Assembly: GCA_031379665.1 (NCBI GenBank) | Contig: JANNFI010000034.1 | Coordinates: forward strand, 10,674-74,673 | Direction: 5' to 3' | Length of the DNA: 64,000 bases | From: SZUA-254 sp031379665 | GTDB lineage: Bacteria; Bacteroidota; Ignavibacteria; UBA10030; SZUA-254 | Shown here: positions 9,361-18,097 of the stretch, one piece after another | How the letters are laid out: each line of letters starts with the position of its first letter | Position numbering within the stretch: position 1 is the first letter of the stretch | Notes under the pieces: model-generated | Database searches by the model: none | Told to the model about the DNA's origin: nothing | What the model saw: the letters and a program-made list of their open reading frames with translations, nothing else | Translations under genes and position numbers: made by a program

Positions 9361-10038
9361 ATGGCCAGACAAAAGAAAACCGCGCACGGCTCCCCTCCAC
9401 GGGGACGGAAGAAACACGCCACCGGGGCCGGTGAACCGCGCCCCGACGCAGGGAAGACCGGGTCCCGCCGCGAGGACATTCAACTCATCAGCGCCGCCAT
9501 CAAGGGTGATCAGGCCGCCTACAAGGCGCTGATGAAGAAATACCGCGACTCCATCTTCAACCTCATCTACCGCATCATCCGTGACAGGGAACAGGTCGAA
9601 GACCTGACGCAGGAGACCTTCGTGAAGGCCTTCGGGTCGTTGCGCAACTTCAACCGGGAATACGCCTTCTCGACCTGGCTCTACAAGATCGCCACCAACA
9701 GCAGCATCGACTACATCCGGAAGAAGAAACTCCCCACGATGTCGATCGACAAACCGATTTCACACGAGGATTCGGATTATAGTTTCGAGATTCCCGACTC
9801 TACCTATGAACCGGACAAGTTCATCATCCAGCGGCAAAAGGTAAAAATCATCGCGGAGGCGATCGACCGCCTCCCGCCGAAGTACAAACAGGTGATCATC
9901 CTGCGCCATACCGAAGAGCGGGATTATTCTGAAATCGCCAAAATCCTGAAAATCCCCATCGGCACCGTGAAAGCCCATATTTTCAGGGCCCGTGAGCTCC
10001 TGAACAAGTACCTGCGTGAGCATATCGCCCATTATTGA
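9361..10038 (+). CDS. ECF-type RNA polymerase sigma factor
   Basis: A 225-residue sigma-70 family ECF factor. After a basic, probably disordered N-terminal 40 residues, region 2 spans about 50-115 (YKALMKKYRDSIFNLIYRI, EDLTQETFVKAF, FSTWLYKIATN) and region 4 about 160-215 (LPPKYKQVIILRH, YSEIAKILKIPIGTVKAHI). No anti-sigma gene is adjacent on this strand. The next gene, 45 bases on, encodes an exported toastrack-like protein, which may be a target or partner. It is divergent from tmk with a 124-base gap that must hold both promoters. Confidence 0.93.
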   Translation: MARQKKTAHGSPPRGRKKHATGAGEPRPDAGKTGSRREDIQLISAAIKGDQAAYKALMKKYRDSIFNLIYRIIRDREQVEDLTQETFVKAFGSLRNFNREYAFSTWLYKIATNSSIDYIRKKKLPTMSIDKPISHEDSDYSFEIPDSTYEPDKFIIQRQKVKIIAEAIDRLPPKYKQVIILRHTEERDYSEIAKILKIPIGTVKAHIFRARELLNKYLREHIAHY

Positions 10039-10083
10039 AACCGGAGCCCGGATTTTTCGTATTGAAGGTATGGAGATGATGAT

Positions 10084-10974
10084 ATGACCAGACCAAACCC
10101 AACAACCCGGTTCGTTTTCGCACTTGCCCTCTTCGTCGGACTGACGGGATTTGCCTTCGTCCTGACCGATTTCAAGCCCTTCAAGAAAATCCCCCTCGGT
10201 AGCGAGAAGGAGCTGAAGGCGACCATCGAGGGCGGGCTCGCCGACATCCAGATCGCGCGTGGGAACGCCTCCCACATCCTCGACGCCGAAATGGCGCGCG
10301 AGGACGACGATGCACCGATCGGCACCGTCGATTATTCCACCCGCGGGGGCGTCGGGTACGTGGCGATCGACCTGAGCCCCGACGAATGGGATGACGGCAA
10401 GGGGAAGAAGAAGGATCGGAACATCCACCTGAGCTCGTCCTCCTGGAAACTCCTGTACACCGACGCCATACCGATTTCGTTTGACATCGAGCTGGGACTG
10501 GGGGAAGGCGACATTGATATGTCGGGACTGAACGTAAAGGATTTCGATCTCTCCACGGGTGCCTCGTCGGTTCGCCTCGCGTTCAACGAGCCGAACAAGG
10601 GGGCGATCGAACAGATGACCATCAAGGCGGGGCTGAGCAAGCTCCGGGCGATGGGCCTCGGCAACGCGAACTTCCGGCGCCTGCACTTCGACGGGGGCGT
10701 CGGCAAGTACACGCTCGATTTCCACGGCTCGCTGAAGAAAGAGGTTGACGTCGACGCTGAAGTCGGGATGGGCGCGCTCACAATCATCATCCCCTCGAAC
10801 ATCGGCGCGCGAATCATCTACGTGAAGAACTGGATCTGCGACCTCGACATCGACCGCGATTTCGAGGAGCAGGACGACGGCACATATCAGACCGCCAATT
10901 ACTCCACCGCCCCCGGGAGGATCAACCTCCACGTCGAGGCGGGCTTCGGGAGCGTCAACATCCGCAGGGACTGA
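10084..10974 (+). CDS. Exported toastrack-like (DUF4097/LiaF-type) protein
   Basis: A 296-residue protein with an N-terminal hydrophobic segment (FVFALALFVGLTGFAFVL) as signal or anchor. The rest is a repetitive, Gly- and Asp-rich beta pattern (DIELGLGEGDIDMSGL, LDFHGSLKKEVDVDAEVGMGALTI, INLHVEAGFGSVNI), the recurring strand-turn pattern of right-handed beta-helix toastrack domains that occur near cell-envelope stress regulators. It sits 45 bases after an ECF sigma gene and is followed by a terminator, so the pair may form an envelope-response unit. No enzyme motif is visible. Confidence 0.7.
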   Translation: MTRPNPTTRFVFALALFVGLTGFAFVLTDFKPFKKIPLGSEKELKATIEGGLADIQIARGNASHILDAEMAREDDDAPIGTVDYSTRGGVGYVAIDLSPDEWDDGKGKKKDRNIHLSSSSWKLLYTDAIPISFDIELGLGEGDIDMSGLNVKDFDLSTGASSVRLAFNEPNKGAIEQMTIKAGLSKLRAMGLGNANFRRLHFDGGVGKYTLDFHGSLKKEVDVDAEVGMGALTIIIPSNIGARIIYVKNWICDLDIDRDFEEQDDGTYQTANYSTAPGRINLHVEAGFGSVNIRRD

Positions 10975-11053
10975 CCGCCCGGGCCGCCACCACCGCCCTC
11001 CTTCGATACGCGCACCACCGGCGGAACCGCAGGAAACCCATCCGGTTCCTCCC

Positions 11054-11078
11054 ACCCGACCCCTCAGGTCGGGTTTTT
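11054..11078 (+). terminator. Rho-independent terminator after the toastrack gene
   Basis: Perfect 8-bp stem ACCCGACC/GGTCGGGT with a 5-base loop, followed at once by a T run. It lies 80 bases after the plus-strand stop and closes the sigma/toastrack unit. Confidence 0.85.
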
Positions 11079-11179
11079 CATTCCACCTTGATCGTCCTCA
11101 CGTTATAGACGTGCCGGAATGCCCGATCGCGTGACACGGATCACCTCCGGGCTGTAAAGTTTTGCAACCCGGAGCGGGA

Positions 11180-11245
11180 TTGGGTATTCTGTCTACGGAT
11201 GAATACCCAAATGAACACCCGAATGAATACCGAATGAATACCCGA
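11180..11245 (+). promoter_or_regulatory. Leader with start-codon tandem repeat, mini-ORF and hairpin
   Basis: Four near-identical units begin at 11199, 11211, 11223 and 11234, each starting ATGAAyACC. The fourth contains the predicted start codon of the next gene. The third unit is one C shorter, so reading from 11199 gives a 12-codon mini-ORF whose TGA overlaps the ATG at 11234 (ATGA). TTGGGTATTC at 11180-11189 is exactly complementary to 11201-11210 and also pairs with the start-codon unit at 11236-11243. Alternative pairings could gate translation. This is inference from sequence alone. Confidence 0.5.
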
Positions 11246-12145
11246 CGCCTCATATTGAACGCCATCTGTTTACTGCTCGGGCTGGCGCTGTTCGCTCCGC
11301 TGAGCCATCTCCTGTCCCAGGACGTGGTCTCCGACGCGCTCAGCCAGCTCTCGTCAACCAACGTGTGCGGGTACGTTCAGCCCATCGTGGACGGTTTCGG
11401 GGCCAACATCAACTCCGGCCTCTACCACTCCCCCGGCCTCGACCGGAGAGGGTTCCACGCGCGCATCGAGCTCGTCGGCTCCGGGACGCTCGTCGGTGAA
11501 CCGCAACGATACTATTACGCGATGCCGCCAGACCCCTTCGACCCGGAGCCGGTCCGTACCGCCACGATCCTCGGCGGCACCGGCAGTTCTGTCACCGGTC
11601 CGGGCGGAGTCGAATACCAGTTCCAGAACGGACAGATCAAGGCGGACCTCTTCGGGATGGGGACTCCGCAGCTCACCATCGGCAACTTCTTCGGCACCGA
11701 GGCGATCCTCCGGTACGCGGTGGCTCCCTCGATGAGGGATTTCCCGTCGAGCTCGCTGCTGGGTTACGGACTGCGGCACAGCATCAGCCAGCACCTCCCG
11801 ATGCTTCCCTTCGAGGCCAGCGTCGGCGCGTTCCACCAGGAGCTGAAGATCGGCGACATCATCGCAGTGGATGCGTCCAACGTCGCCCTGATGATCGGGA
11901 AGTCGGTCTCCATCTTCAATCTCTACGGCGGCGTCCAGTACGAGACCACCACCATCGGCGTGGACTATGTCTACACCGGGTACGGCGCCACGCCCGACAC
12001 GAAGGTCAGCCTGAGCTACGCCTCCGAGAACGTCGTCCGGTGGACCACCGGCTTCGGGATCAACCTTGTCGGATTGAATTTGAGTACCGACATTGGCTTT
12101 GGCCGGGTCACGGCCGTGACAGGATCCATCGGTGTGGGATTTTAA
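11234..12145 (+). CDS. Exported DUF6588-like outer-membrane-type protein
   Basis: A 303-residue protein with a clear signal peptide from the ATG at 11234 (RRLILNAICLLLGLALFAPL). The mature part has alternating aromatic and hydrophobic strands, a FGMGTPQLTIGNFFGTE segment and a C-terminal strand series ending in GVGF, fitting a small beta-barrel such as the DUF6588 family of Bacteroidota. An in-frame TTG at 11162 would add 24 residues before the signal peptide and is less likely. The start lies inside a tandem-repeat leader. The next gene, a lipoprotein, starts 16 bases after the stop. Confidence 0.7.
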   Translation: MNTRRLILNAICLLLGLALFAPLSHLLSQDVVSDALSQLSSTNVCGYVQPIVDGFGANINSGLYHSPGLDRRGFHARIELVGSGTLVGEPQRYYYAMPPDPFDPEPVRTATILGGTGSSVTGPGGVEYQFQNGQIKADLFGMGTPQLTIGNFFGTEAILRYAVAPSMRDFPSSSLLGYGLRHSISQHLPMLPFEASVGAFHQELKIGDIIAVDASNVALMIGKSVSIFNLYGGVQYETTTIGVDYVYTGYGATPDTKVSLSYASENVVRWTTGFGINLVGLNLSTDIGFGRVTAVTGSIGVGF

Positions 12146-12161
12146 TGGAGGGATGACGGCG

Positions 12162-12758
12162 ATGACAGGACATACGAAGCACCCGCGACCCCCGTTCGCG
12201 CGAACTGTCCGTCTGGCGGTTCTTCCCGCCCTGACGCTGTGCCTCCTCGGAGCCGGTCTTGCAGGATGCGAATTCGGCACGAACCCCCTCATCATCGACG
12301 GGAGCGTGGCTTCCGCGAATTTCCCGGTAAACGCCGACATACCGTCGTTCCTCCCTCCTTCGTTCACCGTGCAGGATTCGGTCGACCTCTCCGGCATCTA
12401 CGACGACGCCGGCGACGTTGATTCAATCAGGTTCTACAACCTGACCTTCATCGCGGCGGGGGATGCCGCGGGCCTCGCGGTGAGGGTGACTGGAACGATC
12501 ACGGTCGACGGCGAACCGCTCCTGAATTTCGACGACGTACCGCTCTCGGCGTTCGCGCCGGAGCGATCGATGTTCGACCCCGTGGCGGGGTTCAGCTACG
12601 ACGCGCGCGGCGTGGGCGTCATCCGCAGGGCCCTGGCGCCCGGCTCGACGGACAACAGCCTCACGATGCGTGGCGTGTTCCAGGCGAACAGCCGCTCACT
12701 CCATTTTTCGATGCAGGCGAAACTCTACACTCAGGTATTCCTCGGAAGCGTGAACTGA
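12162..12758 (+). CDS. Putative lipoprotein
   Basis: A 198-residue protein with a lipoprotein signal: basic n-region, hydrophobic core and the lipobox LAGC. The mature part has no family I recognise; it is rich in short beta-type segments and ends with an aromatic strand. ATG 12162 is preferred over ATG 12153 because GGAGG at 12147-12151 is too close to the latter. It directly follows the DUF6588-like gene, suggesting a shared transcript and an outer-membrane role for both. Confidence 0.68.
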   Translation: MTGHTKHPRPPFARTVRLAVLPALTLCLLGAGLAGCEFGTNPLIIDGSVASANFPVNADIPSFLPPSFTVQDSVDLSGIYDDAGDVDSIRFYNLTFIAAGDAAGLAVRVTGTITVDGEPLLNFDDVPLSAFAPERSMFDPVAGFSYDARGVGVIRRALAPGSTDNSLTMRGVFQANSRSLHFSMQAKLYTQVFLGSVN

Positions 12759-12785
12759 TTCCCCGGTGCCCCGGTCGCGCGAGGG

Positions 12786-13565
12786 CTAGCGGCCGGCCCG
12801 GCCTTCCGCGTCCCTGACCAGTCTCCGGATTCCAGCCGGAACGTTCGTAATCACTCCGTCCACCCCGTAGCGAACGGCGCGTTTTAACCGCACCGGCCCG
12901 TTCACCGTGTATTCCATCGTCCTCAGCCCCGCTTCGTGCGCCCGGGCAACGAACGATTTCCTGATGTTGCCCCCGCTGTAGACGAGCCACGCCGCCCCGA
13001 TGCGTCCGGCGAGGCGGACACCGGAGGTGGTCGGGACCCCGGGAGGATACACGAGGATACCGGTACCGATCTCCGGCGCGATTGAGCGCTGCAGGGCGAG
13101 CGCCGCGTGGTGGAAAGAAGTAATGATGATGCTCCCCTGGTGGCGGGATTCACGGACGATGCCGCAGACCCTCCGGACCAGGGGACCGGGGGCTTCCCGG
13201 CGAGAGTCGAACTTGAGCTCGATGTTCACGCCGACCCTCCCGCCCGCGAGGTCAAGCGCCTCCTCGAGGAACGGCACCCGCTCGTCGGCGAACGCATCCG
13301 AGAACCACCTTCCCGCCGATAACCGTCGGATCGATGCGGCCGTGGCGTCCGAAACGCGGCCCTTGCCGCCGGCGGTGCGCGCGAGCGTTCTGTCGTGGAA
13401 GACGACGACGGTGTTGTCTGCGGTGAGGCGAACGTCCAGCTCGAAGGCGTCGGCGCCGTCGGCGACGGCGCGGGAGAATGCGGCGAGAGTGTTTTCGGGA
13501 GCGACGCCTGAAGCGCCCCGGTGGGCGACGACCAGCGGGCGCCGGTCGTCATTCCAGGAGAACAT
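12786..13565 (-). CDS. Glycerophosphodiester phosphodiesterase
   Basis: A 259-residue GDPD-family protein that would hydrolyse glycerophosphodiesters to glycerol-3-phosphate and an alcohol. The catalytic HRGASGVAPENTLAAF motif is at residues 15-30, followed by the metal ligands in FELDVRLTADNTVVVFHD. C-terminal motifs are also kept (VNIELKF near 117, and YTVNGP then GVDGVITNVP near the end). No signal peptide is seen, so it is probably cytoplasmic. The next gene upstream, adk, stops 8 bases away. Confidence 0.92.
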   Translation of the reverse strand: MFSWNDDRRPLVVAHRGASGVAPENTLAAFSRAVADGADAFELDVRLTADNTVVVFHDRTLARTAGGKGRVSDATAASIRRLSAGRWFSDAFADERVPFLEEALDLAGGRVGVNIELKFDSRREAPGPLVRRVCGIVRESRHQGSIIITSFHHAALALQRSIAPEIGTGILVYPPGVPTTSGVRLAGRIGAAWLVYSGGNIRKSFVARAHEAGLRTMEYTVNGPVRLKRAVRYGVDGVITNVPAGIRRLVRDAEGRAGR

Positions 13566-13573
13566 CGCGCCCG

Positions 13574-14221
13574 CTAGGAATGGTTCAGGTACTGAAGGAT
13601 CTTCAACTGCACCGACTTGACCGATCCGAAACCCGAGATGTCGCTCAGGATGCCGAGTTTCTCATAGTACGAACGGACGGGCTCGGTCGACTGGTGGTAA
13701 ACCTGGAGCCGCTTTTTCACCGTCTCCGCCTTGTCGTCGTCGCGCTCGACCAGTTCGCCGCCGCACTTCGGGCAGACGCGGTTGCCGCCCGGGTCGTCGA
13801 TCCCGATGTTCAGGATCGAGCCGCACTGGCTGCAGCTCACCCGCCGGCTCAGCCGACGGATGATCTCGTCCTCGTCCACGATGAAATTGAAGACCCTGTC
13901 GATCTTGATGTGCAGGCCTGTGAGGAGCGAGGTGAGCGCCTCGGCCTGGGGAACGGTACGCGGGAAACCGTCGAGGATGAACCCCTGCGCGCATCTCGGC
14001 GACTGCAGGACGTCCCTGATGATGCCGATCATCACGTCATCGGGGACGAGCTTGCCGGACGACATGATCTCCTTCGCCTGCCTCCCGAGAGGCGTCCCCG
14101 CGGCGACCGCCTCGCGAAGCAAGTCGCCGGTGGCGATCTGCGGGATGTTCAGCTTCGAGTTGAGGAGTTTCGCCTGGGTCCCTTTACCGACTCCGGGTGG
14201 CCCGAAAAAAATTACGCGCAT
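13574..14221 (-). CDS. adk: Adenylate kinase, zinc-lid type
   Basis: A 215-residue enzyme that interconverts ATP plus AMP and two ADP. The P-loop GPPGVGKGTQAKLL is at residues 7-20. The AMP-binding region has IATGDLLREAV, and GFILDGFPRTVPQA follows. The lid domain carries two cysteine pairs (SCSQCGS and VCPKCGG), the structural zinc site of long-form kinases. The start is the ATG giving the usual family length. It sits between GDPD and the M1 aminopeptidase on the same strand. Confidence 0.96.
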   Translation of the reverse strand: MRVIFFGPPGVGKGTQAKLLNSKLNIPQIATGDLLREAVAAGTPLGRQAKEIMSSGKLVPDDVMIGIIRDVLQSPRCAQGFILDGFPRTVPQAEALTSLLTGLHIKIDRVFNFIVDEDEIIRRLSRRVSCSQCGSILNIGIDDPGGNRVCPKCGGELVERDDDKAETVKKRLQVYHQSTEPVRSYYEKLGILSDISGFGSVKSVQLKILQYLNHS

Positions 14222-14241
14222 GATGTCGACCGAATCAATGG

Positions 14242-16737
14242 TTATTCGTTTTTAACTTCGATTTGTTGGATGGCGTCCCGGATCGCCTGGAGCAGTCGGG
14301 GGTTCTGTTCGACGCTGAGCCGCCTGCGGAGCGGTTCGAGGGAATCTTCCTCCCCGGCGTTGCCGAGCGCCTCGATCGATGCCCGCCGGACGTGGAACAT
14401 CGGGTCTTCCATCAGACCGGCGATGTACTCGAGTTCGTCTTCCGTCGGCCAGTTCTTCGCCAGCAGGGAAATCGCGAGAACGCGGAGGTTCCGCTTCATC
14501 CCCTTCGCCGTGTACGACCGGACCGTGTCGATGACACCGGAGACGCCGGAGTACGTCGCCAGGTACCGGAGCCCCGCGTTTCGCACCGCGTCGTCGTGTG
14601 AATCACGGCGCAACGCCTCCAGGCAGATCCCGATGCTGTTCGCCGAGTCGGCCTTTACGAGCGAGCGGATGGCGTTCACGGCGACCGTGTAGCTCGAATC
14701 GCTTTCGAACGCGTGCCGGAGCGTCTTGACGACCGGCTCGCCCTTGAAATTGCCGAGCGCCCGGATGACCGCGCCGCGGACGCGCGCGTCCCTGTCGCCG
14801 TACGCGGCGATGAGCGAGTCGCCCATCAATAGCTTCGAATCGGCGAGCGCGAGCGCGGCCTCGTAGCGGACGCCCCAAAAGCGGTCGTTGATGAGGGCCT
14901 TGAGAAGGGCCGGTTTCACCCCCGGGGTATCGATGACCCATCGCAATTCGGAGACTGCCGAGACCCTGTCACCGGCGTACTCCGCGTTCAGGAGCTGCTC
15001 GGTCCACTGGCCCGTTGGTTTGGGAAATTGCACGCTCGCGAGGAGGTTGCTCCCCTGGTCGAAGATGATCAGTTTCGGCTCCCGGTAAGCCGGGTAGCTG
15101 AATTCGTGCACGCTGTCGGTGATCATCTCGGTGAACGTCTCCGGCTCGTCGCCGACCCAAACCAGGATGTCCACCGGCGTCGTGAAGATGCCGGTCAGGG
15201 AATCGGGCGTCTGCGTCTGGCGGACCGTCACAATCGCCGAACGGGTGAGCGCATCCCACCGCTGGTCGACCTCGAAGCGCGGGTACCCCGCCCCGTAGAT
15301 CCACTCGTCGAAGAACCAGTCGAGGTTGTAACCGGTGGCCTCCTCCATCGCGAGTCGGAACTGGTTCGTCTCGGCCGACCTGAATGCGTACTCGGCGACG
15401 TATTTCCTGAGCCCCTTGAGGAAGGGCTCGTCACCGACAGCTTTGCGCAGCATGTGGAGGACGCAGGCGCCCTTGCCGTAAATCCTGTTGTCGAAGAGGT
15501 CGGACGGCTGGACGTAGCGCTTGGTGACGGTCGGCCGGCGGCGATCGCCGATGTCAGACGACAAGACGTTTTCCTGCGTCTGCCAGAGCTGGTACGAATA
15601 TTCGTCGGCGCCCTTGTCATTCCCCTCGGCGAGAAGCGTCAGGTAGGTCGCAAACCCCTCGCTCAACCACACCTCCGACCAGTCGCGGAAACTCACCAGG
15701 TCGCCGAACCACTGGTGTGCCAGCTCGTGGGCCACGAGCCCGTCGCTGTTCCGGTCGAGGTGGGCCCGCGAGTCGTGGATGGTGCCATCGGTGAGGGTGG
15801 AAATGCTGACGTTCTCCTGCCCCGCGAAAATGAAATCCTGCACGATCGCGTGCCCGTATTTCTCCCAGGGGTAGGGGTAGCCGGTGACCTCGCTGAAGAG
15901 GTCCATCATCGCCGGGGTCTTCCCGAATGACCGCGCCGCGTCCTGCACGTTCGATTCGTAGACGTAATTCAGGATCGGTTTGCCGCGCCAGGAGTCCTCG
16001 ACCAGCCGGTACTCGCCGACGACAATCGAGACCAGGTAGGAGACGTGCGGGAGTTCTTCTTTCCAGTGGTACGTCGTCTTCGCGCCGCTCGCGTCCTTCT
16101 GCGCGCCCACGAGCCGTCCGTTGCTGATGGCGGTGAACGCCGACTCGACGGTAATGATCATTTCGCTGGTGGCCTTGTCGCTGGGATAGTCGTAGCAGGG
16201 GAACCAGTGGTGGTTTTCGTCCGTCTCGCCCTGTGAATAGAGCTGCCACGGCCGGTCGGGATCGGAGTCGTCAGGTCCCGAAAAATAGAGTCCCTTCGCC
16301 GGGGCGGTCACGGAATAATCAATGGTGAGTGTCAGGGTGTCACCCGGCGCGTACGGCCTGCCCAGAGGAACCAGGAGCGTGTCTCCGGTGTGCGTGAATT
16401 CCAGGCCGGCCCCCCCGGCTCTGACCCGCGAGACGACCATCCCCGCGGCGGCGTCGAGAAGCACCTCGTCGAAGAGCGGCCGGACAGGGACGAGCCTGAT
16501 CTCCGCCTCGCCGGCGACGGTTTTCTTCCTGAGGTCCGCTTCGATCGTGAGCCGGTAATCCAGGACGTCGTAGTCACGGTCCCTCGGCCGGTGGAGCGGC
16601 GGGACGTCGCCGGCCCGGACCGCCGGAACGCCCAGCAGGACGGCAAGCGTCGCCACGGATAACCGACGGGACAAGCCGGACAGGTTAAACAGGTTAGACA
16701 GGCAACGTAGACTAGACAGGTTAAAATTGCAGCGCAT
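14242..16737 (-). CDS. M1 family zinc aminopeptidase with HEAT-repeat tail
   Basis: An 831-residue exported metallopeptidase. After the signal peptide comes the M1 N-terminal beta domain, then the zinc site HELAHQWFGD (from about residue 337) with the third ligand in WLSEGFATY. The exopeptidase box, normally GxMEN, reads AGQENVS: Glu and Asn are kept, Met is not. The C-terminal 230 residues are HEAT-like helical repeats. The ATG at 16737 is preferred; a GTG at 16749 overlapping the rlmN stop (GTGA) is the alternative. Six 9-bp units encoding NLS-like tripeptides lie in the signal n-region. Confidence 0.9.
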   Translation of the reverse strand: MRCNFNLSSLRCLSNLFNLSGLSRRLSVATLAVLLGVPAVRAGDVPPLHRPRDRDYDVLDYRLTIEADLRKKTVAGEAEIRLVPVRPLFDEVLLDAAAGMVVSRVRAGGAGLEFTHTGDTLLVPLGRPYAPGDTLTLTIDYSVTAPAKGLYFSGPDDSDPDRPWQLYSQGETDENHHWFPCYDYPSDKATSEMIITVESAFTAISNGRLVGAQKDASGAKTTYHWKEELPHVSYLVSIVVGEYRLVEDSWRGKPILNYVYESNVQDAARSFGKTPAMMDLFSEVTGYPYPWEKYGHAIVQDFIFAGQENVSISTLTDGTIHDSRAHLDRNSDGLVAHELAHQWFGDLVSFRDWSEVWLSEGFATYLTLLAEGNDKGADEYSYQLWQTQENVLSSDIGDRRRPTVTKRYVQPSDLFDNRIYGKGACVLHMLRKAVGDEPFLKGLRKYVAEYAFRSAETNQFRLAMEEATGYNLDWFFDEWIYGAGYPRFEVDQRWDALTRSAIVTVRQTQTPDSLTGIFTTPVDILVWVGDEPETFTEMITDSVHEFSYPAYREPKLIIFDQGSNLLASVQFPKPTGQWTEQLLNAEYAGDRVSAVSELRWVIDTPGVKPALLKALINDRFWGVRYEAALALADSKLLMGDSLIAAYGDRDARVRGAVIRALGNFKGEPVVKTLRHAFESDSSYTVAVNAIRSLVKADSANSIGICLEALRRDSHDDAVRNAGLRYLATYSGVSGVIDTVRSYTAKGMKRNLRVLAISLLAKNWPTEDELEYIAGLMEDPMFHVRRASIEALGNAGEEDSLEPLRRRLSVEQNPRLLQAIRDAIQQIEVKNE
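16669..16722 (-). repeat. Six-unit 9-bp in-frame tandem repeat in a signal peptide
   Basis: Six consecutive 9-base units related to AACCTGTCT encode NLS, SLR, CLS, NLF, NLS and GLS. They lie immediately upstream of the hydrophobic core of the aminopeptidase signal peptide. The period is a multiple of three, so copy-number change would keep the frame. Confidence 0.7.
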
Positions 16738-16745
16738 TGGAATGG

Positions 16746-17927
16746 TCACTTTGACGTGACCGATGTGCGTCGCGTCGCGGCCGCGGCCGCCCGAGGCGCC
16801 CGCGCGGCGTGCCGGACCGCCAGCTGTCCGCAGGCGGCGTTGATGTCCTCGCCCGCGCTGCTCCTGACGAACACGGTGACGTGCCGGTCCCGGAGTTTAC
16901 GCGCGAAGGCATCGATCCGCCGGGCCGATGCCGGGCGCAGCGCCACCGGCATCGGCGCCGGGAGGCTGAATTCTATGGAATGATACGGTATGATGTTCAC
17001 TTTCCCGGGTATTCTTTTCAGGAGGGTGACGAGCCTGCGGACGTCCGCGTCGGAGTCGTTCCATCCGTCGAAGAGGATGTACTCAAAGGTGATACGTTGT
17101 TTCGTCCGCCCGTAATAATGTTCCGCCGCGTCCAGCAACCCGGGGAGCGGGTGTTTTTTCGTGACCGGCATCAGTTCCATCCGCGCCGCCTCGTCGAGCG
17201 TGTGGAGCGAAATGGCGAGTTTTACCTTCCGCCGTTCGTCGGCCATCCGGATGATCCCAGGCGTCCAGCCCGCGGTCGAGACCGTGATCCGCTTCGCGGC
17301 GATCTTCAGGCCCGTCGAGATGATGTCGGCGGATTTCATCACCTCGTCGTAGTTCAGGAGGGGTTCCCCCATCCCCATATACACGACGTTGGTGATCTTC
17401 CGTTCGGCAATGCGACCCGCGGCCATCACCTGGTCCACAATTTCACCGGCCGTCAGGTTTCTCCGGAATCCCATCGTGGCCGTCGCGCAGAAGATGCAGT
17501 CGAGCGCGCAGCCGACCTGCGTCGACACGCACAGAGTGAGACGTTCGCGCTCCTGTTTGATCTCGCCCGCGTCGTCCTGGTCTTCGGCCCCGGGGTCCGG
17601 TCCGCCGCGATAGGCGGTCTTGGGCGGGATCAGGACGCTCTCGATGTTCCTGCCGTCTTCCAGTGCGAAGAGGAGCTTGGTCGTCCCGTCGGTGGCCGAA
17701 CGGTTCCTGTCGCGCAGCTCGATCGAACCGATCCTCGCCTCAGCCTCCAGCCGCCGGCGGAAGCTCGACGGGATGTTCAACATTTCTCCGAACCCGGCCG
17801 CCTGCCGGTGGTAGATCCATTCGAACAACTGCCTTCCCCTGAACGGTTTTTCACCCGTCGAGACGGCAAACTCCTCGAGCTCGCGCTCCGAGAGCCCTTT
17901 CAGGTTCGTGGGAATCGAATTCGCCAT
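16746..17927 (-). CDS. rlmN: Dual-specificity RNA methyltransferase RlmN
   Basis: A 393-residue radical SAM enzyme that methylates C2 of A2503 in 23S rRNA and A37 of some tRNAs. The 4Fe-4S cysteines are in CALDCIFC (140, 144, 147). The SAM region reads YMGMGEPLLNYD. The C-terminal catalytic cysteine is in AGEDINAACGQL. An Asp/Glu-rich insert at about 107-128 and a basic Ala/Arg-rich C-terminal tail are longer than in many homologues. It is probably cotranscribed with the M1 aminopeptidase downstream. Confidence 0.95.
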   Translation of the reverse strand: MANSIPTNLKGLSERELEEFAVSTGEKPFRGRQLFEWIYHRQAAGFGEMLNIPSSFRRRLEAEARIGSIELRDRNRSATDGTTKLLFALEDGRNIESVLIPPKTAYRGGPDPGAEDQDDAGEIKQERERLTLCVSTQVGCALDCIFCATATMGFRRNLTAGEIVDQVMAAGRIAERKITNVVYMGMGEPLLNYDEVMKSADIISTGLKIAAKRITVSTAGWTPGIIRMADERRKVKLAISLHTLDEAARMELMPVTKKHPLPGLLDAAEHYYGRTKQRITFEYILFDGWNDSDADVRRLVTLLKRIPGKVNIIPYHSIEFSLPAPMPVALRPASARRIDAFARKLRDRHVTVFVRSSAGEDINAACGQLAVRHAARAPRAAAAATRRTSVTSK

Positions 17928-18038
17928 CCGGAAGCAATTAATGTAAGAAATGGCCGCGAGGGGCGCAAGGAATCCGTTGCGTCAAGCGGAAAAATGGCAC
18001 AAGTTGGGGATAAAATACGCATTTAATCGGTGGGAACG

Positions 18039-18071
18039 AAAAAAAGCCCCCGCCGGTCTGCCGGCGGGGGC
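18039..18071 (-). terminator. Rho-independent terminator of the T9SS cargo gene
   Basis: Perfect 11-bp stem GCCCCCGCCGG/CCGGCGGGGGC with loop TCTG. On the minus strand it is followed by seven T residues. It lies 27 bases past the stop of the gene at 18098-19312. Confidence 0.93.
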
Positions 18072-18097
18072 CACATCCCTGAAACGTCCCGCGGGAC

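Noticed and set aside
13478..14692. Plus-strand open frame of 404 codons
   Set aside because: Antisense to GDPD, adk and the M1 aminopeptidase, which carry complete motifs.
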